A stretch of DNA of 11,355 nucleotides from CAYQJS01 sp964417895 (lineage in GTDB: Bacteria > Chloroflexota > UBA6077 > SHYK01), in NCBI GenBank assembly GCA_964417895.1, contig CAYQJS010000093.1, positions 1 through 11,355 of the forward strand, read 5' to 3'. Shown piece after piece: positions 1 to 6,644 of the stretch (positions are counted from its first letter, which is position 1; each line of letters starts with the position of its first letter). A program made the translations under genes and the position numbers. The notes beneath the pieces are model-generated. The model worked only from the letters and a program-made list of their open reading frames with translations. It did no database searches and was not told where the DNA came from.

Positions 1-236
1 TGGTCGCCGTTCTCACCATCGTAGTCACGGCTGGCTACATACTCTGGCTGCTCGAGCGCGTCTTCTTTGGCCCCGAGCGTGAAGAGTGGCGCCATCTTGG
101 AGATGCCTCGCGGCTGGAAATGGCAACAATCGGCGCCTTGGTCCTGGTTATCGTGGTGATAGGTGTCTTCCCAGCCATCCTGGCTGACATCATCATCCCC
201 GGCGTGGCCGCCCTCGCCTCAAGGTATATCGTGTGA
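1..236 (+). CDS. nuoM: NADH-quinone oxidoreductase subunit M, C-terminal fragment
   Basis: Only the last 77 codons are present; reading starts at base 3 and ends at TGA 234-236, and the 5' part lies outside the window. NuoM is one of the three antiporter-like proton-pumping membrane subunits of respiratory complex I. The visible part has a hydrophobic helix followed by LLERVFFGPE, which is typical of the NuoM C-terminal region, then an acidic loop and a last membrane helix (LVLVIVVIGVFPAIL) ending in ASRYIV. The stop overlaps the GTG start of nuoN by four bases (GTGA), which indicates translational coupling and a normal nuo gene order (M then N). Identification rests on the end motif plus the unambiguous nuoN that follows. 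Confidence 0.88.
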   Translation, partial: VAVLTIVVTAGYILWLLERVFFGPEREEWRHLGDASRLEMATIGALVLVIVVIGVFPAILADIIIPGVAALASRYIV

Positions 237-1669
237 CGACGGACATCGACCTCACACTTCTCGGGCCGGAGCTCGCCCTGATTGCGGCAGCGAGCGCGAT
301 CATCCTCGGCGACGCGTTCGTTCCTCGCGGGCTGGGGCGCTATGCCACCCTTACCCTCGCTGCCATCGGGATCGTCACAGCGGAGGCGCTTGCCGTTTCG
401 CTCCTCAACGCCGATCGGTCGACGTTCGGGGGTGCGCTCGCCGTCGACGGCTACGCCGTGTATTTCAAGCTCCTGTTCCTGGCGGCGACGGCCATCGTCC
501 TCCTGGCCTCCACTACCTTCCTTGACGCCCTACCGCGCTATCGAGCCGAGTTTGTCGGCCTTCTGCTCTTCGCGACCACTGCGCTGATGCTGCTCGCATC
601 CGCGGCTGAGCTGATAACCGTGTTCGTCGCGCTCGAAATGTCCAGCCTTTCCATCGCGTTTCTCTCGGCCTGGCACAAACGCGCGCTGCGTTCCACCGAG
701 GCCGGGCTCAAGTTTTTCTTGCTCAGCGCGATGTCATCCGCGGTGCTGCTCTACGGCATGGCGTTGCTCTACGGCCTTACCGGCCAGACCCGACTTGACG
801 CCATCGCCCGCGAAGTGTCCTCCGCGCCGAGCCCGGCGTTACTGCTGGCCATCACGATGCTGCTGGCCGGGTTCGGCTTCAAAGTCTCGGCCGTCCCTTT
901 CCAGATGTGGACACCTGATGTTTATGAGGGAGCCCCAACTCCCGTCACGGCGTATTTATCGGTCGCGTCCAAAGCGGCTGGATTCGCCGTGGCGATCCGC
1001 GTTTTCCAGACCGCTCTGCCAGCCGCCCAGGCCGACTGGGCGACGCTGTTCGCTGCGCTCGCCGCGGCCACGATGACGGTGGGTAACGTCGTGGCGCTGG
1101 TGCAAGCCAACATCAAGCGCATGCTCGCCTACTCGAGCATTGCGCAAGCTGGCTACATCCTCGTGGGCGTTGCAGCGGCGTCTGAGCGCGGCCTCGCCGC
1201 CGTGTTGTTCTACGTACTGGCCTACACTGCCACCAATCTTGCCGCCTTCATCGCCGTCATCGCCATCACCGATCGAACCGGATCGGAGCGCATCTCCGAC
1301 CTTCGGGGACTCCACCAGACCGCCCCGTGGCTCGCTTTCGCGCTCGGCGTTAGCCTCCTGTCGCTAGCTGGCCTTCCCCCGTTCGCGGGCTTCTTCGCCA
1401 AGCTCTACGTCTTCTGGGCAGCGGCAGAAAGCGACCTGATCTGGCTGGTGCTCGTTGCGGTCGTGAACTCTGCCGTTTCTCTCTACTACTACGCGCAGGT
1501 GATCCACGACATGTATATGGCGCCCCCGGAGGTCGAGGCGGCCGCCCCGTGGGTACCGTCCCTGGCGGTCTCACTCACGGTCTGCGTGGCCGGGGTGCTC
1601 CTGCTCGGCGTCCTCTCGGGTTTCTTCTTCGGCATCCAGGATGTGGCCGCGCGCACGTTGGCACGCTAG
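233..1669 (+). CDS. nuoN: NADH-quinone oxidoreductase subunit N (complex I proton-pumping subunit)
   Basis: A complete 478-residue protein, the usual length for NuoN, very hydrophobic with about 14 predicted membrane helices. It is an antiporter-like subunit of complex I in the cytoplasmic membrane, using quinone reduction energy to move protons. Residues known in the family as proton-path charges are present: Glu135 in FVALEMSSLS, Lys217 in GFGFKVSAVPFQMW, Lys247 in YLSVASKAAGF and Lys390 in PPFAGFFAKLYVFW. The signature WTPDVYEGAPTPVTAYLS (226-243) and NIKRMLAYSSIAQAGY (293-308) are both intact. Start is GTG 233, overlapping the nuoM stop (GTGA), so it is translated by coupling. It is the last gene of the nuo operon here: the next gene is on the opposite strand, with its stop only 10 bp away and no room for a classical terminator between them. 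Confidence 0.97.
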   Translation: MTTDIDLTLLGPELALIAAASAIILGDAFVPRGLGRYATLTLAAIGIVTAEALAVSLLNADRSTFGGALAVDGYAVYFKLLFLAATAIVLLASTTFLDALPRYRAEFVGLLLFATTALMLLASAAELITVFVALEMSSLSIAFLSAWHKRALRSTEAGLKFFLLSAMSSAVLLYGMALLYGLTGQTRLDAIAREVSSAPSPALLLAITMLLAGFGFKVSAVPFQMWTPDVYEGAPTPVTAYLSVASKAAGFAVAIRVFQTALPAAQADWATLFAALAAATMTVGNVVALVQANIKRMLAYSSIAQAGYILVGVAAASERGLAAVLFYVLAYTATNLAAFIAVIAITDRTGSERISDLRGLHQTAPWLAFALGVSLLSLAGLPPFAGFFAKLYVFWAAAESDLIWLVLVAVVNSAVSLYYYAQVIHDMYMAPPEVEAAAPWVPSLAVSLTVCVAGVLLLGVLSGFFFGIQDVAARTLAR

Positions 1670-1679
1670 CGAACGCGCT

Positions 1680-2918
1680 TCACATTGACTCGGCCAGGCG
1701 AAGCGGATCTCCCCGGAGCTCCCAGATGAGGCTCGGTCGCGGCGCCGTCGCACGGACCCCTGCCGCGAACCCCGCCAGCCGCGCGGGCGGAGCCGCCTTT
1801 CCGAAGAGCAAAACGGCGATGCGCCCAAGATGCGACGGCTCAGAAAGGAGCCGCAGGGCAGCCCGATGGGCACGCTGCTCCACGCGGCCGGGCACCGCCT
1901 CCGTGAGATCGTCGCCCACGTCCGCCAGACCCAGGCGCCGCAGCAGGCGCCCTTGGCGCGTTGCTCCCTCCGGGGTCAGGCCGGCGGACTTAGCCGCCCG
2001 TGCGACTGCCGAGAGGTCCACGTGCGCGGTTATGTCCTGAGCTCCGACCTGCGTGTAGGGATCCTGGTTCATGACGTGCCGCCTGAAGCACCGCAGCGTT
2101 CCGCCGGGGTGGGACGGACCGTACAGATGGCGTGCGGGCTCCCCATAGTCGAGGACGAAAACGTACCCCTGGGTCAGCAGTTCGGACGCCGCGCTCACCC
2201 ACGCCCCAGCGTCGAGATTCACCTCGCCGGACTGCCCTTCTCGTAGTTGCGCACGTCCCGCTGCGAGCTGCCGACCGATGGCCGCGGACGACGGAGGCTG
2301 CTCGATCTCCGCGAACTCATTCCCCTGGAGTCCGACGTAGATCTCACGAAGCCCATCCGCGCGCATGGCGACCCGGTGAACCGGGAACGCATCCAGCAGC
2401 TCGTTGGCGAACACGCATCCCATTCCGAGGGGCTGCCAGCTATCGGGGGAAGGGTCGAGCCAGCGCACGATCGGCGCCCAGCTGGCCAGCGCCGCGGCCT
2501 GGCGCGCGCGGAGGCGCTCGCTGCGCTCGATCAGCGCGATCCGCAGCGTGGCCGCGAAACTGGGGAACGCGGCGTGGGCTACACCCAGAAGATCGGCGGC
2601 GAATGTTCCGTTGCCTGGACCTCCTTCGATGAGCCAGAAAGTCGAGGGCCGGCCCATCCACCGCCACATCTCCTCGAACAGTCCGCACAGCAAGGCTCCA
2701 AAGGCGCCGTGAAGCTCCGGGCTGGTGAGGTAGTCGCCTTCAGGGCCGGGCCCCCCGGCGACGCGCTCGTGATAACCGATGAGTGGAGCATAGATCGCCA
2801 GCTCCATGAACCTCCGGAAGGGGATCGGACCCGCGGCCCTGATCTCGGAAGCAATCAGCGACGCCGCGGGAGTGGCATCGTTGCGATGGGACACGATCGT
2901 GGTGCCCAGTGATCTCAT
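1680..2918 (-). CDS. MidA/NDUFAF7-family SAM-dependent methyltransferase
   Basis: A 412-residue protein from ATG 2918 to TGA at 1680. It belongs to the DUF185/COG1565 family (Methyltransf_28). Numbered from that ATG, family features appear in order: PFRRFMELAIY (33-43), GDYLTSPE (61-68), the SAM-binding loop EGGPGNGTFAADLL (98-111), FANELLDAFPVHR (170-182) and a later FVLDYG strand. The human homologue NDUFAF7 symmetrically dimethylates an arginine of complex I subunit NDUFS2 during assembly; the bacterial substrates are largely unknown. Here the gene lies tail-to-tail against nuoN, which fits a complex I link but is only context. The frame stays open upstream to 3062, but the extra 48 residues look unlike the family and would run into the divergent gene, so ATG 2918 is preferred. 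No strong Shine-Dalgarno is seen before it. Confidence 0.9.
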   Translation of the reverse strand: MRSLGTTIVSHRNDATPAASLIASEIRAAGPIPFRRFMELAIYAPLIGYHERVAGGPGPEGDYLTSPELHGAFGALLCGLFEEMWRWMGRPSTFWLIEGGPGNGTFAADLLGVAHAAFPSFAATLRIALIERSERLRARQAAALASWAPIVRWLDPSPDSWQPLGMGCVFANELLDAFPVHRVAMRADGLREIYVGLQGNEFAEIEQPPSSAAIGRQLAAGRAQLREGQSGEVNLDAGAWVSAASELLTQGYVFVLDYGEPARHLYGPSHPGGTLRCFRRHVMNQDPYTQVGAQDITAHVDLSAVARAAKSAGLTPEGATRQGRLLRRLGLADVGDDLTEAVPGRVEQRAHRAALRLLSEPSHLGRIAVLLFGKAAPPARLAGFAAGVRATAPRPSLIWELRGDPLRLAESM

Positions 2919-3020
2919 AGCCAGTCGTGCAATAATGCGCCCGCGATGGCTACGCGTCGGGCGTAGAAACCCATCGCCTGGTCCAAATGATACTGGCGCA
3001 GGGCCGATGGGCGAGGAGGA

Positions 3021-4259
3021 ATGGAGAAACCCTACAGCGAAGTCGTCGAGATTCGGGGCCACATCATCGATTCCATGATCCTTCCCACGATCATGGATGA
3101 GATCATGGACCGCGGCGGCGAGTTCGACGTCCAGGCATTCGAGATCGGCCGGCGGAAGGACCAGCCGAGCTACGCCCGGCTTGAGATCCGCGCCGGCTCG
3201 CTCGAGGAGCTCGAAGCCCTCCTCGATCGGGTCGGTCGCCTGGGCGCCAGCCCCGTCAGAGCGAGCCCTGTGCAGACGGGCCCGGCCCCGGCCGGCGGCG
3301 TGTTTCCCGACGACTTCTATTCAACGACCAACCTCCACACGCTTGTCAACCTCGACGGCGATTGGACCCCGGTCGCGTTCACGGAAATGGACTGCGGGAT
3401 CATCATTGACCGCTCCACCCGGTCAGCCTGGTGCATCCCCATCAACGAAGTACGAATGGGCGACGAGATCGTGGTCGGGCACGAAGGTGTGCGGGTCGTG
3501 CCTCTGGAGCGGCCCCGCCACCAGCCACCGGTATTCGCGTTCATGGGGAGCAACATCTCTCCCGAGAAGCCCAACCCGCGGCTTATCGAGGAGATCGCGA
3601 ATCGAATGCACGAGCTTCGCTCAGCGGGCGACAAGATCCTGCTGGTGGGGGGTCCGGTTCTCGTCCACACAGGCTCGCAGGCTCAAGTGGCGTGGCTCAT
3701 CGAGCACGGGTATGTCCAGGCGCTTTTCGCCGGCAACGGGCTCGCCACGCACGACATCGAGGCTGCACTCTTCGGCACTTCTCTGGGCGTATCCCTCCAC
3801 GATGGGACCCCCATGGAGGGCGGACATGAGCACCACCTGCGCGCAATCAACATGGTACGACGCGCCGGCGGAATTCGACCGGCGGTGGAGCAGGGCATGC
3901 TGACTTCTGGGATGATGCATGCGTGTGTCCGCCACGGCGTGGACGTGGTGCTCGCCGGCTCGATCCGCGACGACGGACCATTGCCGGACGTGATCACCGA
4001 CACCCAGGTGGCGCAAGACGCCATGCGTCAGATCGTGCGCAGCGGCGTGAAGCTGACGCTCATCCTTGCGTCGATGCTCCACGGCATCGCGACAGGCAAC
4101 CTGCTCCCGGCAGACGTGACGACGGTGTGCGTCGACATCGAGCCGGCCGTGGTCACCAAGCTATCGGACCGAGGGACCTTCCAGAACATCAGCGTCGTGG
4201 CGGACGTTGGAAGCTTCCTGCGGGAACTGGTCCAGAACCTCGTAGCGCGCGAGCCCTGA
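3021..4259 (+). CDS. TIGR00300 / LOR-SDH family protein, probable ornithine cyclodeaminase type
   Basis: A 412-residue soluble protein. The N-terminal third (about 5-100: SEVVEIRGHIIDSMILP, then DDFYSTTN) matches the LOR/SDH bifunctional enzyme conserved region (PF04455). The rest is the Rossmann-like domain shared with the C-terminal half of cyanobacterial ArgZ/AgrE, with glycine-rich KILLVGGPVLVHTG (205-218), NGLATHDIEAALFGTSLG (239-256) and SLHDGTPMEGGHEHH (258-272). Stand-alone archaeal members have been reported to convert ornithine to proline plus ammonia with NAD; by family this is the best guess. The arginine-dihydrolase half of ArgZ/AgrE is absent. ATG 3021 is used because homologues begin close to this motif. 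A GAGG at 3013-3016 lies 4 nt upstream, while the fuller AGGAGG at 3014-3019 is only 1 nt away, which is unusually close. It is monocistronic and divergent from midA. Older annotations call such proteins lysine-ketoglutarate reductase or saccharopine dehydrogenase-like. Confidence 0.85.
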   Translation: MEKPYSEVVEIRGHIIDSMILPTIMDEIMDRGGEFDVQAFEIGRRKDQPSYARLEIRAGSLEELEALLDRVGRLGASPVRASPVQTGPAPAGGVFPDDFYSTTNLHTLVNLDGDWTPVAFTEMDCGIIIDRSTRSAWCIPINEVRMGDEIVVGHEGVRVVPLERPRHQPPVFAFMGSNISPEKPNPRLIEEIANRMHELRSAGDKILLVGGPVLVHTGSQAQVAWLIEHGYVQALFAGNGLATHDIEAALFGTSLGVSLHDGTPMEGGHEHHLRAINMVRRAGGIRPAVEQGMLTSGMMHACVRHGVDVVLAGSIRDDGPLPDVITDTQVAQDAMRQIVRSGVKLTLILASMLHGIATGNLLPADVTTVCVDIEPAVVTKLSDRGTFQNISVVADVGSFLRELVQNLVAREP

Positions 4260-4298
4260 GTAGGGGTCCGTCATGCCCGACCCGCACTCCTTGGACGC

Positions 4299-4319
4299 GA
4301 GGCGGGACGACCGCGCCTC
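4299..4319. terminator. Hairpin between convergent genes, terminator-like but without a T-run
   Basis: GAGGCG (4299-4304) pairs perfectly with CGCCTC (4314-4319), and an inner GG/CC pair extends the stem around a short loop. It sits in the 118-bp gap between the convergent TIGR00300-family gene and zinc-ribbon gene, where a bidirectional terminator would be expected. Neither strand shows a T-tract after the stem, so intrinsic termination is doubtful. Confidence 0.3.
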
Positions 4320-4377
4320 ACCCTCCGAGTCATCACCCATTACGGCGACCAAGGGCTAGACCGGCTCGGCGGCTGGC

Positions 4378-4686
4378 TCAGACACCGCTCTCGGCGCGCA
4401 CCCTATCGAAGCAGCTGCTGCAATACACCGGACGATCGCCGCGCGGAAGAAACGGCACTCTGGTCTCAACGCCACACGAGGCGCAGATGGCCGGGTGCAT
4501 CTCCCGTCGTCCGCCAAGGTCGAACCCTGACCCTGAGAGCCTGGCCCGACGAGCCGCGCGGCAATCGGGACAGCGCGCGGGCTCGTTCGCAAGACCTTTC
4601 GCCGCGTAGAACTCCTGCTCACCCGCGCTGAAGACGAAGTCGACCCCGCACTCCCGGCATTGCAACATCTTGTCCGTGTAGATCAC
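4378..4686 (-). CDS. Small double zinc-ribbon protein of unknown role
   Basis: A 102-residue protein with four CxxC pairs: Cys10/13 (CREC), Cys39/42 (CPDC), Cys68/71 (CASC) and Cys89/92 (CSSC). Pairs one and two, with DFVFSAGEQEFYAAKG between, match the zinc-ribbon family of PF13451 (zf-trcl type). Pairs three and four, with VPFLPRGDRPVYC between, form a second predicted zinc site. The linker is glycine-rich (SGSGFDLGG). Such proteins probably bind zinc and perhaps nucleic acid or ribosome components, but I know of no demonstrated function. The GTG start at 4686 is supported by a strong purine-rich ribosome site (GGGGGTGAGG on the minus strand, at 4691-4701). An internal ATG seven codons later is the alternative. 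It lies downstream of rsmG on the same strand, but a 215-bp gap with its own promoter candidate suggests separate transcription. Confidence 0.82.
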   Translation of the reverse strand: MIYTDKMLQCRECGVDFVFSAGEQEFYAAKGLANEPARCPDCRAARRARLSGSGFDLGGRREMHPAICASCGVETRVPFLPRGDRPVYCSSCFDRVRAESGV

Positions 4687-4825
4687 AGTGCCTCACCCCC
4701 CGCGATGAAAAGCTGGTGGCCACGGCGAAGCGCCCATGAGGGCAGCGACCGTTCATAGCCGACTCCGAACCGCGCGGGCCGCGCATAGAACTGCGCTTAT
4801 TCGATTCTTCCGTAGGCCGGCGCGC

Positions 4826-4855
4826 AGTATATATCGAGGGCAAGGCGAAATTGAA
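4826..4855 (-). promoter_or_regulatory. Candidate promoter for the zinc-ribbon gene
   Basis: On the minus strand, TATACT (4826-4831) is a five-of-six match to the sigma-70 -10 box. A poor -35 candidate, TTCAAT (4850-4855), lies 18 bp upstream. This AT-rich patch stands out in the GC-rich 215-bp gap between rsmG and the zinc-ribbon gene (4687-4901). It would give a leader of about 130 nt. Nothing else convincing (no tRNA, no ORF, no riboswitch I recognise) was seen in the gap. Confidence 0.35.
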
Positions 4856-4901
4856 ACACAATTGTGACTCGCCGGCACCGGGCGTCTCAGCGACCTCTCC
4901 C

Positions 4902-5666
4902 CTACGCCCGGTAAACCAGCGGCCGCCTCTGAGGAACACCCGGATGCCGCGGATAGCGCGCACTCGTGGGAGCATCTTTGCGAACGACGATCAGCGCTCT
5001 TCGGCCGAGCATGCCACCTGGGGGACCACCGAGCTCAACGGGCACCACGGCCTCCAGTTGCGCCCCGAGCTGCAGTAGCGCGCCCTCCGCGTGCGATAGC
5101 TCCTCGGCCGCCGCCGCCCACGTCTTCATGAGCACAGCCCGCCCACCGACCACGAGGAACGGCACCAGCAGCTCCACGAGCGTCGCCACGCTGCCCACCG
5201 CTCGGGCGATTGCCAGGTCGTATCGCTCGCGCTGGGTTGGCGCCCGGGCCAGGTCTTCGGAGCGGCCGTGCGCAGTCGTCGCGTTCGGAAGCCGCAGAAC
5301 CTCGATCGCGTGCTGGAGGAAGGCCACTTTTTTCGCTACCGACTCCACGAGCGTGACCTGGATGGAAGGCAAGGCAATGGCGAGAGGGAGGCCCGGCATC
5401 CCTCCTCCGGCGCCCACGTCCACAAGAGCGGCGGGTTCCCCATGCGCCCACTCGGCTATTAAGGCCAGCGGGGTGAGGGAGTCCAGGAAATGCTTAACCT
5501 GAATCTCCTCGGTGTCAGTGATCGCCGTCAAGTTGACTCGCTCGTTCCACACAAGGAGCTCATGCGCCAGCGCGGAGAACTGGCTCAGTTGAGCCGATGT
5601 GAGCGTCACCCTAAGTGAGGCGGCGCCAAGAACGAGCAAGGGCATGGGGAGTGATTGTCCGGACAC
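4902..5666 (-). CDS. rsmG: 16S rRNA (guanine(527)-N7)-methyltransferase RsmG
   Basis: RsmG (GidB) uses SAM to methylate G527 in the 530 loop of 16S rRNA; loss in other bacteria gives low-level streptomycin resistance. From GTG 5666 the protein has 254 residues, close to the family norm. Family marks are WNERVNLTAITD (about 40-51), HFLDSL, the SAM loop VDVGAGGGMPGLPLA (82-96), VESVAKKVAFL (107-117) and YDLAIARAVG (149-158). The GTG is preceded by AGGTGG six bases upstream. An ATG at 5645 (MPLLVLGAA, 247 residues) has no good ribosome site but gives a more typical N-terminus, so both remain possible. The C-terminal tail after VVRKD (PTSARYPRHPG) also matches a conserved end. The gene is divergent from greA; its promoter was not identified. 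Confidence 0.95.
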   Translation of the reverse strand: MSGQSLPMPLLVLGAASLRVTLTSAQLSQFSALAHELLVWNERVNLTAITDTEEIQVKHFLDSLTPLALIAEWAHGEPAALVDVGAGGGMPGLPLAIALPSIQVTLVESVAKKVAFLQHAIEVLRLPNATTAHGRSEDLARAPTQRERYDLAIARAVGSVATLVELLVPFLVVGGRAVLMKTWAAAAEELSHAEGALLQLGAQLEAVVPVELGGPPGGMLGRRALIVVRKDAPTSARYPRHPGVPQRRPLVYRA

Positions 5667-5683
5667 CTGCGACCACCTATAAT
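5655..5683 (+). promoter_or_regulatory. Sigma-70-type promoter for greA
   Basis: TTGTCC (5655-5660) and a perfect TATAAT (5678-5683) are separated by 17 bp, an ideal sigma-70 layout. Transcription would begin near 5690, leaving about 65 nt before the proposed greA start. The element lies inside the start region of rsmG: its -10 box touches the rsmG ribosome site on the other strand. Confidence 0.65.
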
Positions 5684-5755
5684 TTTCTTCACATTCTGAC
5701 GGGTGCGAGCCATTTGCCGACACCCATCGGCATCCGGCCGGAGGATGAACAGGAC

Positions 5756-6580
5756 TTGGATCGGAGCGACGCAACGAACAGCGGAGCGCCGCGCCTCGGC
5801 CAGGCGATCAGCAGCTACATCGCGGCAGTCCCTGCAGCTGAGCGTGAGACAACTGCCCGTGAGCTCGGCCGCTTCGCTCGCTGGCTCGGGAACGATGTTA
5901 CGCTCGGCCAGATCGCTCCGATAGATGTCGCGCGGTACCAGGAGCAGTTCCCGGAGTCCAGCGTCGATATCAATGGGCGCTTGCAGCCAGTCAAGGCCTT
6001 TCTGACGCATCTCAAGACTCTGAAGCTGACCGACGCTAACCTTGGAGCTCATATCCGGCTCCGCCGGCCCACGGCGCGACAACGCCAGATGGATACCCGC
6101 CAGCAAGAGGCGGAATCGATCCGAATTACGGCGCAAGGTCTCTCAAGCCTGCACGCTGAGCTCGAGCACCTCGAGAACGACGTGCGGCCGAGGGTCACGG
6201 ACGATCTGCGCAACGCATACGCCGACAAGGACTTCCGCGAGAACGCTCCGTACGACGCTGCAAAGCAGCGGCTTGGAGAAGTTCAGTCCCGCATCAACGA
6301 GATTCGACGGACTCTGGCCGCCGCCAGCGTCTACACGGCCGGCTCGACTGACATCGTCGACCTTGGAACGAGGGTAACCCTGCACGACCTCCTCAACGAC
6401 GAGGAGGTCGTCTACGCCATCGTGGGTCCCGGCGAGGTGAGCCCGCGTGACGGGAAGATCTCCCTGCAGTCGCCGATCGGAAAGGCCTTGGCCGAGCACA
6501 GGCCCGGGGAAGTGGTCGACGTGGAGACGCCCGCCGGCATGCATACCTACCGGATCCAGAGGATCGAGCGGAGCCGCTAG
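5756..6580 (+). CDS. greA: GreA-type transcript cleavage factor with an N-terminal recombinase-like (SAM-like) domain
   Basis: From TTG 5756 the protein has 274 residues, against about 158 for ordinary GreA. Residues about 123-271 are a full GreA: the coiled-coil hairpin (AQGLSSLHAELEHLEN to RRTLAAASVY) with tip DFRENAPY, where Asp159 and Glu162 match the two acidic residues that act in RNA cleavage at the RNA polymerase centre, then the FKBP-like C-terminal domain (LGTRVTLHDL, SLQSPIGKAL, VETPAGMHTYRI). The first ~105 residues resemble the core-binding domain of tyrosine recombinases: ETTARELGRFARWLGN, TLGQIAPIDVARYQE, then INGRLQPVKAFLTHLK and RLRRP. No recombinase catalytic domain follows. 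The start is chosen because a GGAGG (5740-5744) lies 11 nt upstream and because the frame, open back to 5615, would otherwise begin before the promoter. TTG 5714 is an alternative. It precedes murT by 64 bp. Confidence 0.85.
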   Translation: MDRSDATNSGAPRLGQAISSYIAAVPAAERETTARELGRFARWLGNDVTLGQIAPIDVARYQEQFPESSVDINGRLQPVKAFLTHLKTLKLTDANLGAHIRLRRPTARQRQMDTRQQEAESIRITAQGLSSLHAELEHLENDVRPRVTDDLRNAYADKDFRENAPYDAAKQRLGEVQSRINEIRRTLAAASVYTAGSTDIVDLGTRVTLHDLLNDEEVVYAIVGPGEVSPRDGKISLQSPIGKALAEHRPGEVVDVETPAGMHTYRIQRIERSR

Positions 6581-6644
6581 CCGCGGCGAGCGCAGCTCTA
6601 CCCACCGGGCCTCCGCGACCGGCGTGAGCTACCCGAGAGGTGCC

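Noticed and set aside
1549..2912. Plus-strand open frames over the midA region
   Set aside because: They are antisense shadows of midA with no recognisable motifs, while midA itself has a full set of family motifs.
2919..3062. N-terminal extension of the midA frame to 3062
   Set aside because: The extra 48 residues have no family similarity and would overlap the divergent gene's start; ATG 2918 leaves a normal 102-bp divergent promoter region.
4857..4866. Perfect palindrome CACAATTGTG as an operator
   Set aside because: About ten palindromes of this length are expected by chance in a window of this size, and it is not repeated nor well placed against the -10 box.
4687..4901. tRNA or small RNA on the minus strand (GGTTCGGAGTCGG resembles a T-loop)
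   Set aside because: No acceptor stem, anticodon arm or CCA could be matched around it.
5615..5755. greA beginning at the first in-frame ATG
   Set aside because: It lies upstream of a good promoter (TTGTCC-17-TATAAT) and inside rsmG; the encoded residues resemble no domain.
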